A stretch of 50,164 nucleotides of DNA from Flavobacterium glaciei (GTDB taxonomy: Bacteria > Bacteroidota > Bacteroidia > Flavobacteriales > Flavobacteriaceae). The stretch covers positions 1 through 50,164 of the forward strand of contig NZ_QQBA01000017.1 in the NCBI RefSeq assembly GCF_003350545.1, read 5' to 3'. The notes under the pieces were generated by a model. That model saw only the letters and a program-made list of their open reading frames with translations. It made no database searches and was not told the DNA's origin. Every line of letters starts with the position of its first letter. Position 1 is the stretch's first letter. Below are positions 34,169 through 42,532 of this stretch, piece by piece. Both the position numbers and the translations under genes were made by a program.

Positions 34169-34879
34169 TTATAATAAATTCAATCGTTTCATCAATTCAG
34201 GACGATTGGCACGACTTACCGGAATAACATCTTTAGCAATTAAGACGCTATTGTCCTCAATATCAATAATTTTTTTGGTATTAATAATGAACGAACGATG
34301 CACTTTTAGAAATAAATCTTTAGGTAATTTATCTTCTATTTTCTTTAAAGTAGAATGCACAACGTAATTTTTGGTATCGGTTTTAATATGAATATAATCG
34401 CCTTTAGCTTCAACTACAGATACCGAATTAAATTCAATTTTTATTAGTCTTCTATCGATATTGATATAAAATTCGTTAGCATTATCTTCTGTAACCGCTT
34501 TAACTTCTTTTATAGACGAAGGAGAAAATTGTGACGCATTTGCTTTTATTATTGCCTTTTGAAAACGTTCTTCTGTAATTGGTTTCACTAAGTAATCTAC
34601 AATACATTCGTATTCAAAAGCTTCAATTGCAAAGTTTTTATCAGATGTTACCAAAATAATTTTTGGCGGATTTTTTATAGTTTGAATAAAATCGAAACCG
34701 GTAAATTCAGGCATGTGAATGTCTAAAAATATCAAATCAACTTCATTTTGATTTAGATATTTTATGGCTTGCATGGCATTAGAAAATTCTTGAGCCATTT
34801 TTAATTCTTTGTGATTAGAAATCATTTGAGCAATTATTGCTCTTGCCATTTCTTCATCGTCAATAACAATGCAGTTCAT
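34169..34879 (-). CDS. LytTR family response regulator, copy 2
   Basis: A 236-residue receiver-LytTR protein, last gene of the H-NOX operon. The receiver has Asp7/Asp8, phospho-acceptor Asp53 (IFLDIHMP) and Lys in LVKPIT. The LytTR domain (about 137-236) has FLKVHRSFIINTKKI. The final 58 residues are identical to the copy at 17596-18303. I use the ATG at 34879 (MNCIVIDDEE), which aligns with the start of the paralogue; the longer frame needs a TTG. It is 14 nt after the Hpt gene and is the expected transcriptional output of the phosphorelay. Confidence 0.9.
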   Translation of the reverse strand: MNCIVIDDEEMARAIIAQMISNHKELKMAQEFSNAMQAIKYLNQNEVDLIFLDIHMPEFTGFDFIQTIKNPPKIILVTSDKNFAIEAFEYECIVDYLVKPITEERFQKAIIKANASQFSPSSIKEVKAVTEDNANEFYINIDRRLIKIEFNSVSVVEAKGDYIHIKTDTKNYVVHSTLKKIEDKLPKDLFLKVHRSFIINTKKIIDIEDNSVLIAKDVIPVSRANRPELMKRLNLL

Positions 34880-34893
34880 ATGCAAAAAAAGGT

Positions 34894-35211
34894 TTACAAA
34901 GTAGCTACAAAATCTTGCATTCGTTTTAAAATAGCTTCAAAATCAGATTGCAAATTAGTAGAATTTTCTTTTAAATTATCTTCATATTCTTCTGCAATAT
35001 AATAACTTTTTTCAAGACCAAGAATAGAAATTTTATGTTTCAGTTTGTGCACACTTTCTGCAGCAAGTTTGAAATTTTTATTACTAATATAATTTTGATA
35101 CAATTCTATTTCTTCTGGCAACTCTCTTTTTAAAATTGTAATTATTCTTGTTTTGAATTCTTCATTATCGCCAGAGAGCTGATTGATGTATTCTGAATTA
35201 GGCTGTTCCAT
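34894..35211 (-). CDS. Hpt histidine phosphotransfer protein
   Basis: A 105-residue single-domain, all-helical protein. The phosphorylated histidine is His55 in AAESVHKLKHKISILGL, the standard Hpt motif H-x-L-K-x5-G-h. It overlaps the upstream kinase gene by 1 bp and precedes the LytTR regulator. Family knowledge: a free Hpt protein shuttles phosphate between receiver domains, so it probably collects input from a receiver (the single-domain receiver of this operon is the obvious candidate) and passes it to the LytTR regulators and possibly to the receiver-GT proteins. A decayed paralogue lies at 18315-18663. Confidence 0.88.
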   Translation of the reverse strand: MEQPNSEYINQLSGDNEEFKTRIITILKRELPEEIELYQNYISNKNFKLAAESVHKLKHKISILGLEKSYYIAEEYEDNLKENSTNLQSDFEAILKRMQDFVATL

Positions 35212-36491
35212 TAGTTTTTTGGTATTGTAAAATAAAATGTTGAACCACTATTCACCTCGCTTTCGACCCAAATTTTCCCTCCTTTAGATTCAATAATTCG
35301 TTTTGCTATAGACAATCCTAAACCAGCCGAATTAAAGTTATTGTGTAGTTTCATAAACGAGTCAAAAATTTTGTCGGTATATTCTTTTTTTATTCCTATT
35401 CCGTTATCTTTAATTTTAATTGTGTAAAACTCTTCGTTTTCAGTACAATCAATTTCAATTAATGGAGAATCACTTTCATTATAATCGATAGCATTTTGAA
35501 CTAGATTTTGAAAAACTTGCGTCATACGTTGTTTGTTCCCATGTACATTGGGTAATGCATCTGAAACAATGATTTTAAAATTTGTAGGGATTTCTATCTT
35601 TTTTAAACAATCGTTTACAACATCATTTAAATTAAAATTTGTTGAAACAGTGTCTCTTTTATCAATGGAAGAGTAATCTAAAATGGCAATAATAAGATGA
35701 TCCATTTTTTCTAGATTTTGCAACATCAAATCAAATGACCCCAATGTTTGATCATCAAATTTGTCTAGATTATCTTCTTTTATCCAGTTAATTAGTGCGT
35801 TTATGTTTCGTAATGGAGCTTTTAAATCGTGAGAAACCGCATGAGCATAGTCGCTCAATTCTTTGTTTTGCTTTTCTAGATTTTGTAATAATATTTCTTT
35901 TTTGTCTTCTTGTTCTTTTATTCGCTCTTCGTGTTCTTTACGTTGCCTAACATTTACAAGCATGTTAGCAAAAACAAAAAGAATATTTTTTTCGTTTTCT
36001 GAGTAATTAAACAATTTTTTCACCGAGTCAAAACCAACAAAACCAATAAGTTCTCCGGCTTTAATCATTGGGATTGCTATTAAACTTTGAATTCCTTGAG
36101 GTTCTAGAATTGCTTTTAGCCCAAATTCACCATCATCTGGCAACTTATTTACATCTTGAATGTAAAAAGCTTCATTTTTTCTATGTGCCTCTAGCCATTG
36201 AGGAATGTATTCTGTTGGGATATTTTGTAAATTTTGTATTTCAGGCTCAATTCCTGAAGCACACCATTCATGAGTGTTGCTTGAAGTATTATCTATTAAA
36301 TTATAAGAAAAAATATAGCTTCTGTCTGCCTCAACAAATTCACCCATTTTTTGCAAAGAATTATTAATCAATCCATCAATATCATGTAAATCTGCATTGA
36401 TATATTCTGTAGATATGCTAATTAATAATTGTTGCAATCGCAATTGTTGATTTATAATTTGATCCTTATCCATTTGATTAGAATGACTCAT
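35211..36491 (-). CDS. GAF-domain sensor histidine kinase
   Basis: A 426-residue soluble kinase. A GAF domain spans about residues 25-180 (VEADRSYIFSYNL near its start, IQSLIAIPMIKAGELIGFVGFD near its end). A coiled linker leads to HisKA with His221 in AVSHDLKAPLRNINALINWI. The HATPase domain has QNLVQNAIDYN, IKDNGIGIKKEYTDKIF and SAGLGLSIAKRII. The ATG at 36491 is preferred: the longer frame would run into the previous gene by 58 bp, and this start leaves a 19-nt gap. No membrane segment is present, so it senses a cytoplasmic signal or a partner protein. Confidence 0.9.
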   Translation of the reverse strand: MSHSNQMDKDQIINQQLRLQQLLISISTEYINADLHDIDGLINNSLQKMGEFVEADRSYIFSYNLIDNTSSNTHEWCASGIEPEIQNLQNIPTEYIPQWLEAHRKNEAFYIQDVNKLPDDGEFGLKAILEPQGIQSLIAIPMIKAGELIGFVGFDSVKKLFNYSENEKNILFVFANMLVNVRQRKEHEERIKEQEDKKEILLQNLEKQNKELSDYAHAVSHDLKAPLRNINALINWIKEDNLDKFDDQTLGSFDLMLQNLEKMDHLIIAILDYSSIDKRDTVSTNFNLNDVVNDCLKKIEIPTNFKIIVSDALPNVHGNKQRMTQVFQNLVQNAIDYNESDSPLIEIDCTENEEFYTIKIKDNGIGIKKEYTDKIFDSFMKLHNNFNSAGLGLSIAKRIIESKGGKIWVESEVNSGSTFYFTIPKN

Positions 36492-36511
36492 AATTAGTAT
36501 TTTTGAAAATG

Positions 36512-37537
36512 TTACTTTGGTAATGTAAAATAAAAAGTTGAACCCATATTTTCTTGACTTTCCACCCAAATTTCTCCTTTGTAATAGTGTACAATTTTCT
36601 TAACTATAGACAATCCAATACCCGATGATTGATTGTTGCTTTCTAGTTTAGTAAACACTTTAAAAATTCGTTCAAAATACTTAGGATTAATCCCGATACC
36701 ATTATCTTTTATATAAAATAAATGGTGGTCATTTTTATCTTCATATCCTACTTCAATTATTCCATTATCTTTATCAGAATAGTTTATGGCATTTTGAATT
36801 AAATTTTGAAACACTTGCTTAAAACGCGAAGTATTCCCAAATACTTTTGGTAAATTTTCTTGAATTTTAATGGTCATCGTATTAGGCACAAATAATGTCC
36901 TTACCGTTTCATCACATAAAACATTAAAGTCGATTAATCTATCTTCTGATTCTATTTTGTCAATCGTTGAATATTCTAAAATTCCTTTAATTAAAACATC
37001 CATTTTTTCAACATTATACAAAACAGAGTTTAGAGAAGTTAAACAATGGTCACCCATTTGATCTTTATTATCTTCGATAACCCAGTTTACTAAAGTGTAA
37101 ATATTACGTAACGGTGCTTTTAAATCGTGTGAAACAACATGAGCATATTCGTTTAATTCTCTGTTTTGCTCTTCTAAACTTTTCAATAATTGTTCTCGCT
37201 GTTTATTGATGGTAATTATTTCTAAAGCTTGTTTTTTTACAAAATCTGATGTATTAAAATTAGTTTCAGTTGCCACTTTTGAAACGTCTAAATTCATTGA
37301 ATTTAAAACATCTTCTAAGTTTTTATTAATTTCTTTTAAATCTTGGGCTTCTTCACGTAGTTTTTGATTTGCTTCAAAAAGTTCGTCCGAACTAATTCTC
37401 ATAGCTCTTTGTGACATAGCGAGTTGATCATCAAAATTGTTGTAAGAATCGTTTACAGCAACAAGAAAATCTTTAATATCTTTAAGTTGTTCTGGTTTTA
37501 GAAATTTATTAATTTGCCTTTTTATGAGTGAATTCAT
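36512..37537 (-). CDS. Cytoplasmic histidine kinase next to the FIST protein
   Basis: A 341-residue kinase without a classical sensor domain: the first 125 residues are helical coiled coil (for example DELFEANQKLREEAQDLKEINKN). HisKA has His137 in VVSHDLKAPLRNIYTLVNWV, and the HATPase domain has QNLIQNAINYS, IKDNGIGINPKYFERIF and SSGIGLSIVKKIV. It starts in the FIST stop codon (TAATG). In the described NosP systems a FIST protein controls an adjacent kinase, so this one is the natural FIST partner; the coiled coil would be the docking site. Confidence 0.9.
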   Translation of the reverse strand: MNSLIKRQINKFLKPEQLKDIKDFLVAVNDSYNNFDDQLAMSQRAMRISSDELFEANQKLREEAQDLKEINKNLEDVLNSMNLDVSKVATETNFNTSDFVKKQALEIITINKQREQLLKSLEEQNRELNEYAHVVSHDLKAPLRNIYTLVNWVIEDNKDQMGDHCLTSLNSVLYNVEKMDVLIKGILEYSTIDKIESEDRLIDFNVLCDETVRTLFVPNTMTIKIQENLPKVFGNTSRFKQVFQNLIQNAINYSDKDNGIIEVGYEDKNDHHLFYIKDNGIGINPKYFERIFKVFTKLESNNQSSGIGLSIVKKIVHYYKGEIWVESQENMGSTFYFTLPK

Positions 37538-38670
37538 TATTCGCTTATTAATGTTAAAGTCATAGTTTGATTGTGTAACTCACAACTAGATTTTCCTGAA
37601 TAAGGTGCTAATTCTCCATAAGAGTAAAAGCCGGTTATTGTTACTTCATTACCAATAACATTTTTAACTTCTTCAATTTCTTCTTCTACTCGCTGATTCA
37701 TGACTAATTTTCTTCCTACACAACTTACAAGCAAAGCTAATTCTGGTTTTTTTATACGATTTGCATTTGCTAATTTTGCAGCATTGAATGCGCCTTGAGA
37801 CAATCCATCAACTGAAGTCATCATGAGTTGTACTTTTGAATTTACTGGAACATCACCTGCAAGAGTCATTGAGTTTTCTTCTTCATTAATACCTAAAATG
37901 GTTCTAACAACTGCATGCTCTTTATCATGTTCGGTAACATTTAAAGGATATAAAAGTGATGCTTGAGGAAGTTGATTTGCTTTTTCGCCTAAATATTTTT
38001 TATACAACTCAAGTGCTGGTAATCCATCTATTTCATACAAAACATTTGCATTAGATTTTGTAATTAACCTTTCTGGACCAAAAGTAATCCAACCACCAAA
38101 ACTCGCAACCGATATTTCTAAACTTTCTCCATAAAAACCTATTAAAACAACCTCACCTTGCTTTGGATTTTCTTTGTATGAAGCAAGAGTTTTTTCAAAT
38201 TTTGCATCGTCACCACAAAGTCCTCCAGATATTAATGTTTTATCGTGTATACCTCTTTCAATACCTTTAATTAAAGAACTACCATTTACAAAAGTTCCTT
38301 CTGAAATAACAAATAAATGTTTTAATCCATCTTTTGCCATAGTATTATAAAGGCTTTCACCCAATAATTGTGCGTTTTTATTAAAATCTAAAATATTAGC
38401 TGTTTTTACTTTAAAAGATGATTTTTCAAATTCGATTGCTGTTACAACTATAGACTCATCTAGAACCATAGAATCTACAATCTCTCCAGATGTTGAGCCA
38501 AAAACTATATGCTCATAAGGAAATTCAGCTCTAACTTCCTTTATAAATTTTTCGTTTTCTAACAACATTCTGTTTCCAAAAACCAAAACCAACGGATTGA
38601 CTAATTGGACTTTGGACTTTGTATATTTCCAGCTTTGATTTTCTTTTTTAAATGCTTGTACTATTCTCAT
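37537..38670 (-). CDS. FIST-domain sensor protein, NosP-like
   Basis: A 377-residue soluble protein with a FIST_N domain (about 30-225: LVFGNRMLLENEKFIKEVR; GSTSGEIV; ISGGLCGDDAKF) and a FIST_C domain (about 235-365, ending with the conserved GFYSYGELAPYSG and LHNQTMTLTLI). FIST proteins are ligand sensors placed next to kinases and cyclases, and a subset, NosP, binds heme and nitric oxide. Heme binding cannot be shown from sequence here. It overlaps the HNOBA kinase gene by 4 bp and the downstream kinase gene by 1 bp (TAATG), so it is tightly coupled to both. Confidence 0.88.
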   Translation of the reverse strand: MRIVQAFKKENQSWKYTKSKVQLVNPLVLVFGNRMLLENEKFIKEVRAEFPYEHIVFGSTSGEIVDSMVLDESIVVTAIEFEKSSFKVKTANILDFNKNAQLLGESLYNTMAKDGLKHLFVISEGTFVNGSSLIKGIERGIHDKTLISGGLCGDDAKFEKTLASYKENPKQGEVVLIGFYGESLEISVASFGGWITFGPERLITKSNANVLYEIDGLPALELYKKYLGEKANQLPQASLLYPLNVTEHDKEHAVVRTILGINEEENSMTLAGDVPVNSKVQLMMTSVDGLSQGAFNAAKLANANRIKKPELALLVSCVGRKLVMNQRVEEEIEEVKNVIGNEVTITGFYSYGELAPYSGKSSCELHNQTMTLTLISE

Positions 38671-40976
38671 TTTACTTTTTTAGGTAATTTAACAAAAAAC
38701 GTAGTTCCCACATTAAGTTCACTTTCTATCCAAATATCTCCATTGTAATTTGTAATAATTCTTTTTACTATAGACAATCCTATTCCTGTAGATTTATCGT
38801 GTTTTGTAAACGATTGGAAAATTTTAAATATTTTTTCTTGATTTTCTTTTGCAATTCCCGGCCCATTATCTTTTATGGAAAATATGAAATAGTTTTTTTC
38901 TTCAATAAAATCGACCTCTACTAAACCATTTGGCTTGTCGATGTAGGTTACTGCATTTCCAATTAAATTTTGAAATAATTGTTGAATTCTATATTTATCT
39001 GCAATAATTGTTGGCAGTTTAGAAAGTATAGTTACCGCAATATTGTCTGGTATATGAATGATGTTTATTATGTTATTTATAATTTCATTTAAATCAATGT
39101 TCTCATTTGTAAGTTCAATAGTATCGATTTTAGAATAGGTTAAAATACCATGAATTAAATGATCCATTTTTTCAACTTTGTTTTGAATCATTTTAAGGTA
39201 TTCAACAGATTGCGCACTAAATTCCCCAATATTATCTTCTTTAATCCATGAAATTAAAGAGTGAATACTTCGCAAGGGCGATTTTAAATCGTGTGAAACA
39301 ATTTGTGCATATTCATTTAATTGTTCGTTTTGTTTTTCAAGTCGAACAAGTAATTGTTCTTTTTGTAATTCAAGGGATTTTTGTTGCGTAATATCGAGGT
39401 GAACACCTATGGAACCAACAATCTCGCCTTGAACATTAAAATTTGGCGCGCCACTTATCAACCAAAATTTTGTTTGACCATCTTTAGTTTTAGCAGTAAC
39501 CTCATAAGAATCTGAAAGGCCTGAACTTCGCATTTCATTTTTAGTCTGAATTACTTTTTTGTCGCTTATATTTGACAGCAAATTAGACGCTTTTGATCCT
39601 ACTAAGTCCAGTAAAGTATAACCACTCATGTCACAGAAAGATTGATTCGCTAAAACTATAACATCTTCATTGTCAACTTCCAGCAATCCCATATTCATGT
39701 TAGCAATAATGTTGCTGTATTTTTCTTTTTCGGACTTTATTCTTTCGTAGTAATTTTTTTCTAAACTTATATCCTCTTCAATGGCAAAGTACTTTAATAT
39801 TTCGCCATTCTTATCTTTTATGGGCTGACCTTGAATGCGAATCCAATACTTTTCTCCGGATTTTGAGTAATTTAATATTTCACAATTAAAAGATTCACCG
39901 GCTTTTATCTGATCTCTTAAATACTTGACTGTATCTGGGTTTGATTCTTCGCCTTGTAAAAAGGAACCTGGTGATTTACCAACTACTTCATCTATTTTAA
40001 ATCCTGTAATCTTTTCAAAACTATTATTTACCCATTCTATTTTACCATACTTATCAGATATAATTACAGCATTAATGTTAACATCAGCAATTGAAGATAG
40101 AATTTGTAATCGTTCTTCCTTTAGTTTTTCGTTTGAAATATCATCAATCATGGCAAAATACTGATTAGTAATGCCGTTTGCATCTTTTATGGGTTGACCT
40201 TTTGTGCGTGACCAAAACTTTCTTCCAGATTTTGTTTTATGTAAAATTTCAACATCAAATGGTTCGTTTTTTCCAAATGCAGCAACCATTCTCTTGATTT
40301 CATCTACACTTGACTCAGGCAATCTTCCTATTTCAACAGGTGTTTTACCGTATATTTCTTCTTTAGAATAACCCGTTAAATTTACATAAGCATCATTACA
40401 CCAATATATTACTCCATCAGGATCTGTAAAAACTACTCCGTTATTATTAGCACTTGCTACTAAAGAAAGTTTATTAAGTTCTTCTTTATCTTTTTTCAGT
40501 AGTTTTCTCTGATTATTTAGGGTATGTAGTAGTTCTTTTAGTTCTTCGTTATGTATTTCTTGGTTTTTTAAAACATGTAATAAATCTAATAACGGATCAT
40601 GAAATGCAAAATCATTGAGTATAAGTTTTTTATCTACTACATCTTGAATAGAACTAAACCAAGGTGTCCCTACAAAAAGATAATCATCATGAAATGAATT
40701 GATTTGACCTCTTAAAGAAATAGAAGTGTCAATTTTTGAATTAAAAATCACCAATTGATTGAAGGTTTGGCTGATATTTTGAATGTTTAATGTATCAAAG
40801 TGAGGTCTTTGAAATTCAAATAAATCAACAAAACTGCTACCCGTAAATTCTTTAGGCAGCAGTTTAGCTAGTGATTTTCCTATACTTTTTATTTTTAATT
40901 CCTCATCAATTAAAATGTAAAAAGGAAAAATTGTATTAAATTCATCTACATTAAAATTGAATTGAAAATTGCTCAT
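38667..40976 (-). CDS. HNOBA-PAS histidine kinase, partner of H-NOX
   Basis: A 769-residue soluble kinase. The N-terminal part (about 10-130: FNTIFPFYILIDEELKIKSIG, FQRP, FNQLVIF) matches HNOBA, the domain that accompanies H-NOX in guanylate cyclases and some bacterial kinases. A coiled coil (135-170) and three PAS domains follow (about 172-285, 295-405 and 418-530, with repeated NNSFEKITGF-like and KSGEKYWIR-like phrases). HisKA has His562 in IVSHDLKSPLRSIHSLISWI, and the HATPase domain has QNLIGNAVTY, IKDNGPGIAKENQEKIF and STGIGLSIVKRI. The start is 3 nt after the H-NOX stop. By analogy with known H-NOX/kinase pairs, NO-bound H-NOX should inhibit or switch this kinase. Confidence 0.9.
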   Translation of the reverse strand: MSNFQFNFNVDEFNTIFPFYILIDEELKIKSIGKSLAKLLPKEFTGSSFVDLFEFQRPHFDTLNIQNISQTFNQLVIFNSKIDTSISLRGQINSFHDDYLFVGTPWFSSIQDVVDKKLILNDFAFHDPLLDLLHVLKNQEIHNEELKELLHTLNNQRKLLKKDKEELNKLSLVASANNNGVVFTDPDGVIYWCNDAYVNLTGYSKEEIYGKTPVEIGRLPESSVDEIKRMVAAFGKNEPFDVEILHKTKSGRKFWSRTKGQPIKDANGITNQYFAMIDDISNEKLKEERLQILSSIADVNINAVIISDKYGKIEWVNNSFEKITGFKIDEVVGKSPGSFLQGEESNPDTVKYLRDQIKAGESFNCEILNYSKSGEKYWIRIQGQPIKDKNGEILKYFAIEEDISLEKNYYERIKSEKEKYSNIIANMNMGLLEVDNEDVIVLANQSFCDMSGYTLLDLVGSKASNLLSNISDKKVIQTKNEMRSSGLSDSYEVTAKTKDGQTKFWLISGAPNFNVQGEIVGSIGVHLDITQQKSLELQKEQLLVRLEKQNEQLNEYAQIVSHDLKSPLRSIHSLISWIKEDNIGEFSAQSVEYLKMIQNKVEKMDHLIHGILTYSKIDTIELTNENIDLNEIINNIINIIHIPDNIAVTILSKLPTIIADKYRIQQLFQNLIGNAVTYIDKPNGLVEVDFIEEKNYFIFSIKDNGPGIAKENQEKIFKIFQSFTKHDKSTGIGLSIVKRIITNYNGDIWIESELNVGTTFFVKLPKKVK

Positions 40977-40979
40977 CTT

Positions 40980-41522
40980 TTACCAACTTACTTTAAAAAT
41001 TTCGTGTGAATCTCCATCATCGCGCGTTTGTAACAATTCGATTTCTACAGGAGTGTTGAACATTTTTCCCAATCCTTTAATTAAACCACGTACAAAATCT
41101 TGCAATCCCTCTCTTTTAGAAAAGTAATGTAAATTAAGACTTTTTTCTGACACTTCACTAACTTTAAATTCTGGCGGTGTAAGTTTTGGATAAATAAGCA
41201 TTACTCGATTATGAAATAAAGGTAAGTTTACTAAAAACTCTTTTAAAGTAGAGCCTCCAGATTCCATTAAACCTCCATATTTTTCTTTTGTAGTTTTCAT
41301 TACCCACCACTCACCAAAAGCTACTAACACATCGCTCACGCTCATTTTCATTTCTTCGGAAACTGCTCCTGCTAACTTATAAGTAATGTCATCATCATAC
41401 GCTTCGCTACTGATAAAGAAATCTTCTTCTATACCACTTCGTTCTCTAATGTCTTCCCATTTTTGTTCTCCAAAGTTTGTAATTACTAAATCTTGAATAG
41501 CCTTATTTACAATTCCGTACAT
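40980..41522 (-). CDS. H-NOX heme nitric-oxide sensor
   Basis: A 180-residue stand-alone heme protein of the HNOB family, opening MYGIVNKAIQDLV. The proximal heme ligand is His104 in FHNRVMLIYPKLTPPEF, and the heme-propionate motif Y-x-S-x-R is Tyr133, Ser135 and Arg137 in HYFSKRE. Aligning by eye with the O2-binding Thermoanaerobacter protein, its distal tyrosine falls on Asp142 here, so a NO/CO sensor that excludes O2 is expected. It lies 3 nt from an HNOBA kinase and 10 nt after a receiver gene, the standard genomic setting of bacterial H-NOX signalling. Confidence 0.93.
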   Translation of the reverse strand: MYGIVNKAIQDLVITNFGEQKWEDIRERSGIEEDFFISSEAYDDDITYKLAGAVSEEMKMSVSDVLVAFGEWWVMKTTKEKYGGLMESGGSTLKEFLVNLPLFHNRVMLIYPKLTPPEFKVSEVSEKSLNLHYFSKREGLQDFVRGLIKGLGKMFNTPVEIELLQTRDDGDSHEIFKVSW

Positions 41523-41532
41523 AATGTGAGTT

Positions 41533-41946
41533 TTATTGTGAAATTAGTTCGTTTATGCTCCAATAATCAAGTAGTTTTTTAATACGCTCCATGTAATCGT
41601 CGTATTTTAAAGGTTTCAATAAATAACCTGCAATCCCTATTTTATAACACTCTAATAAATCTTTATGATTGCTAGAAGTTGTTAACATAATAGAAGGTAT
41701 GAATTTTAATGTATCGTCATTTTTAAGAATTCTCAAAAACTCCAAACCATTAAGCTTAGGCATATTTAAGTCCAGCAAAATAATATCAGGTATAACCTCT
41801 TTAACTCTAAGAATTTCAAGGGCTTCTTCACCATTATTAGCTTCTATAATTTTGTGATTCAAATTAAGAGTTTTAACAACCCTATTGAACTTCATCACCT
41901 CAATAGCATCATCTTCTATTAAAAGAATGTTTAATGATTTTATCAT
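41533..41946 (-). CDS. Single-domain response regulator
   Basis: A 137-residue CheY/Rcp1-like receiver without an output domain: acidic pair in IEDD, phospho-acceptor Asp in IILLDLNMPKLNGLEF, switch Thr in MLTTSS and Lys in LLKPLK. The ATG at 41946 is chosen: it lies 28 nt after a good -7 box, whereas a start at 42003 would lie inside the promoter. It is the first gene of the H-NOX operon. Lacking an output, it should be an intermediate that passes phosphate between the kinases and the Hpt protein. Confidence 0.9.
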   Translation of the reverse strand: MIKSLNILLIEDDAIEVMKFNRVVKTLNLNHKIIEANNGEEALEILRVKEVIPDIILLDLNMPKLNGLEFLRILKNDDTLKFIPSIMLTTSSNHKDLLECYKIGIAGYLLKPLKYDDYMERIKKLLDYWSINELISQ

Positions 41947-41973
41947 TTTATTTACAGTGTATTTATCAAAAAT

Positions 41974-42060
41974 CAAAAATAAATTTAAAATACAGAATGA
42001 CAAGGTATTTTCGTTGGAGTTAAATTAAGTGTCGACAGTTGCAAAAAAAGTATCGACGAA
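41974..42060 (-). promoter_or_regulatory. Promoter and LytTR-type operator of the H-NOX operon
   Basis: On the minus strand there is TTG (complement of 42001-42003), 19 nt, then TATTTTTG (complement of 41974-41981). Upstream, the plus-strand half-sites GTCGACAGT (42031-42039) and ATCGACGAA (42052-42060) are 21 bp apart and 49 nt from the -7 box. If bound by the LytTR regulator encoded at the end of this operon, this is an autoregulatory loop. Confidence 0.6.
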
Positions 42061-42157
42061 TGGTTTTTATTGTTTTAGATACTAAATCTAAAAAATAAAT
42101 TTGTTAAACTTATAAGTTGAACTCAGCAATAAACAAAATGTCTGTTTTTTTTGAAAA

Positions 42158-42523
42158 CTATTCTGACACTACATTATTTTGAATTTTTTTGGTCAAACTT
42201 ATGAAAACCAACTCATAAGAATGATCAATCAGCTCTCTAATTAAATTGTCTGAAACGGATTCATTTACAGCAATTGTATTCCAATGGGTTTTACTCATGT
42301 GAAAACCAGGTTGAATGTCATCGTATTCCGCTCGTAATTCCTCGGCACGCTCCGGATCACATTTTAAATTGACTGACGGTTGCCCTTTCTCCCACTGACT
42401 TAAAGACGATAGCGCAAACATTTTTCCGCCTACTTTAAAAACTAAAGTATCTTCATCAAAAGGAAAATGTTCCGTCACCCCTTTCTTAGACAAGCAATAT
42501 TCGTAGTACGTTTCTAAATTCAT
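42158..42523 (-). CDS. MmcQ/YjbR family protein
   Basis: A 121-residue protein of the MmcQ/YjbR (CyaY-like fold) family. Visible landmarks are the N-terminal helix with YEYCLSKKGVTEHFPF, the strands LVFKVGGKMFALSSL and VNLKCDPERAEELR, and the conserved GFHMSKTHWNTIAV. The family is called DNA-binding by homology to one studied member; the real function is not established. It lies 9 bp after the cyclase-family gene and is probably co-transcribed with it. Confidence 0.9.
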   Translation of the reverse strand: MNLETYYEYCLSKKGVTEHFPFDEDTLVFKVGGKMFALSSLSQWEKGQPSVNLKCDPERAEELRAEYDDIQPGFHMSKTHWNTIAVNESVSDNLIRELIDHSYELVFISLTKKIQNNVVSE

Positions 42524-42532
42524 TTTTTAAAA

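Noticed and set aside
36068..36367. 99-codon plus-strand frame inside the GAF kinase gene
   Set aside because: It is an antisense shadow; the minus-strand kinase has clear motifs throughout.
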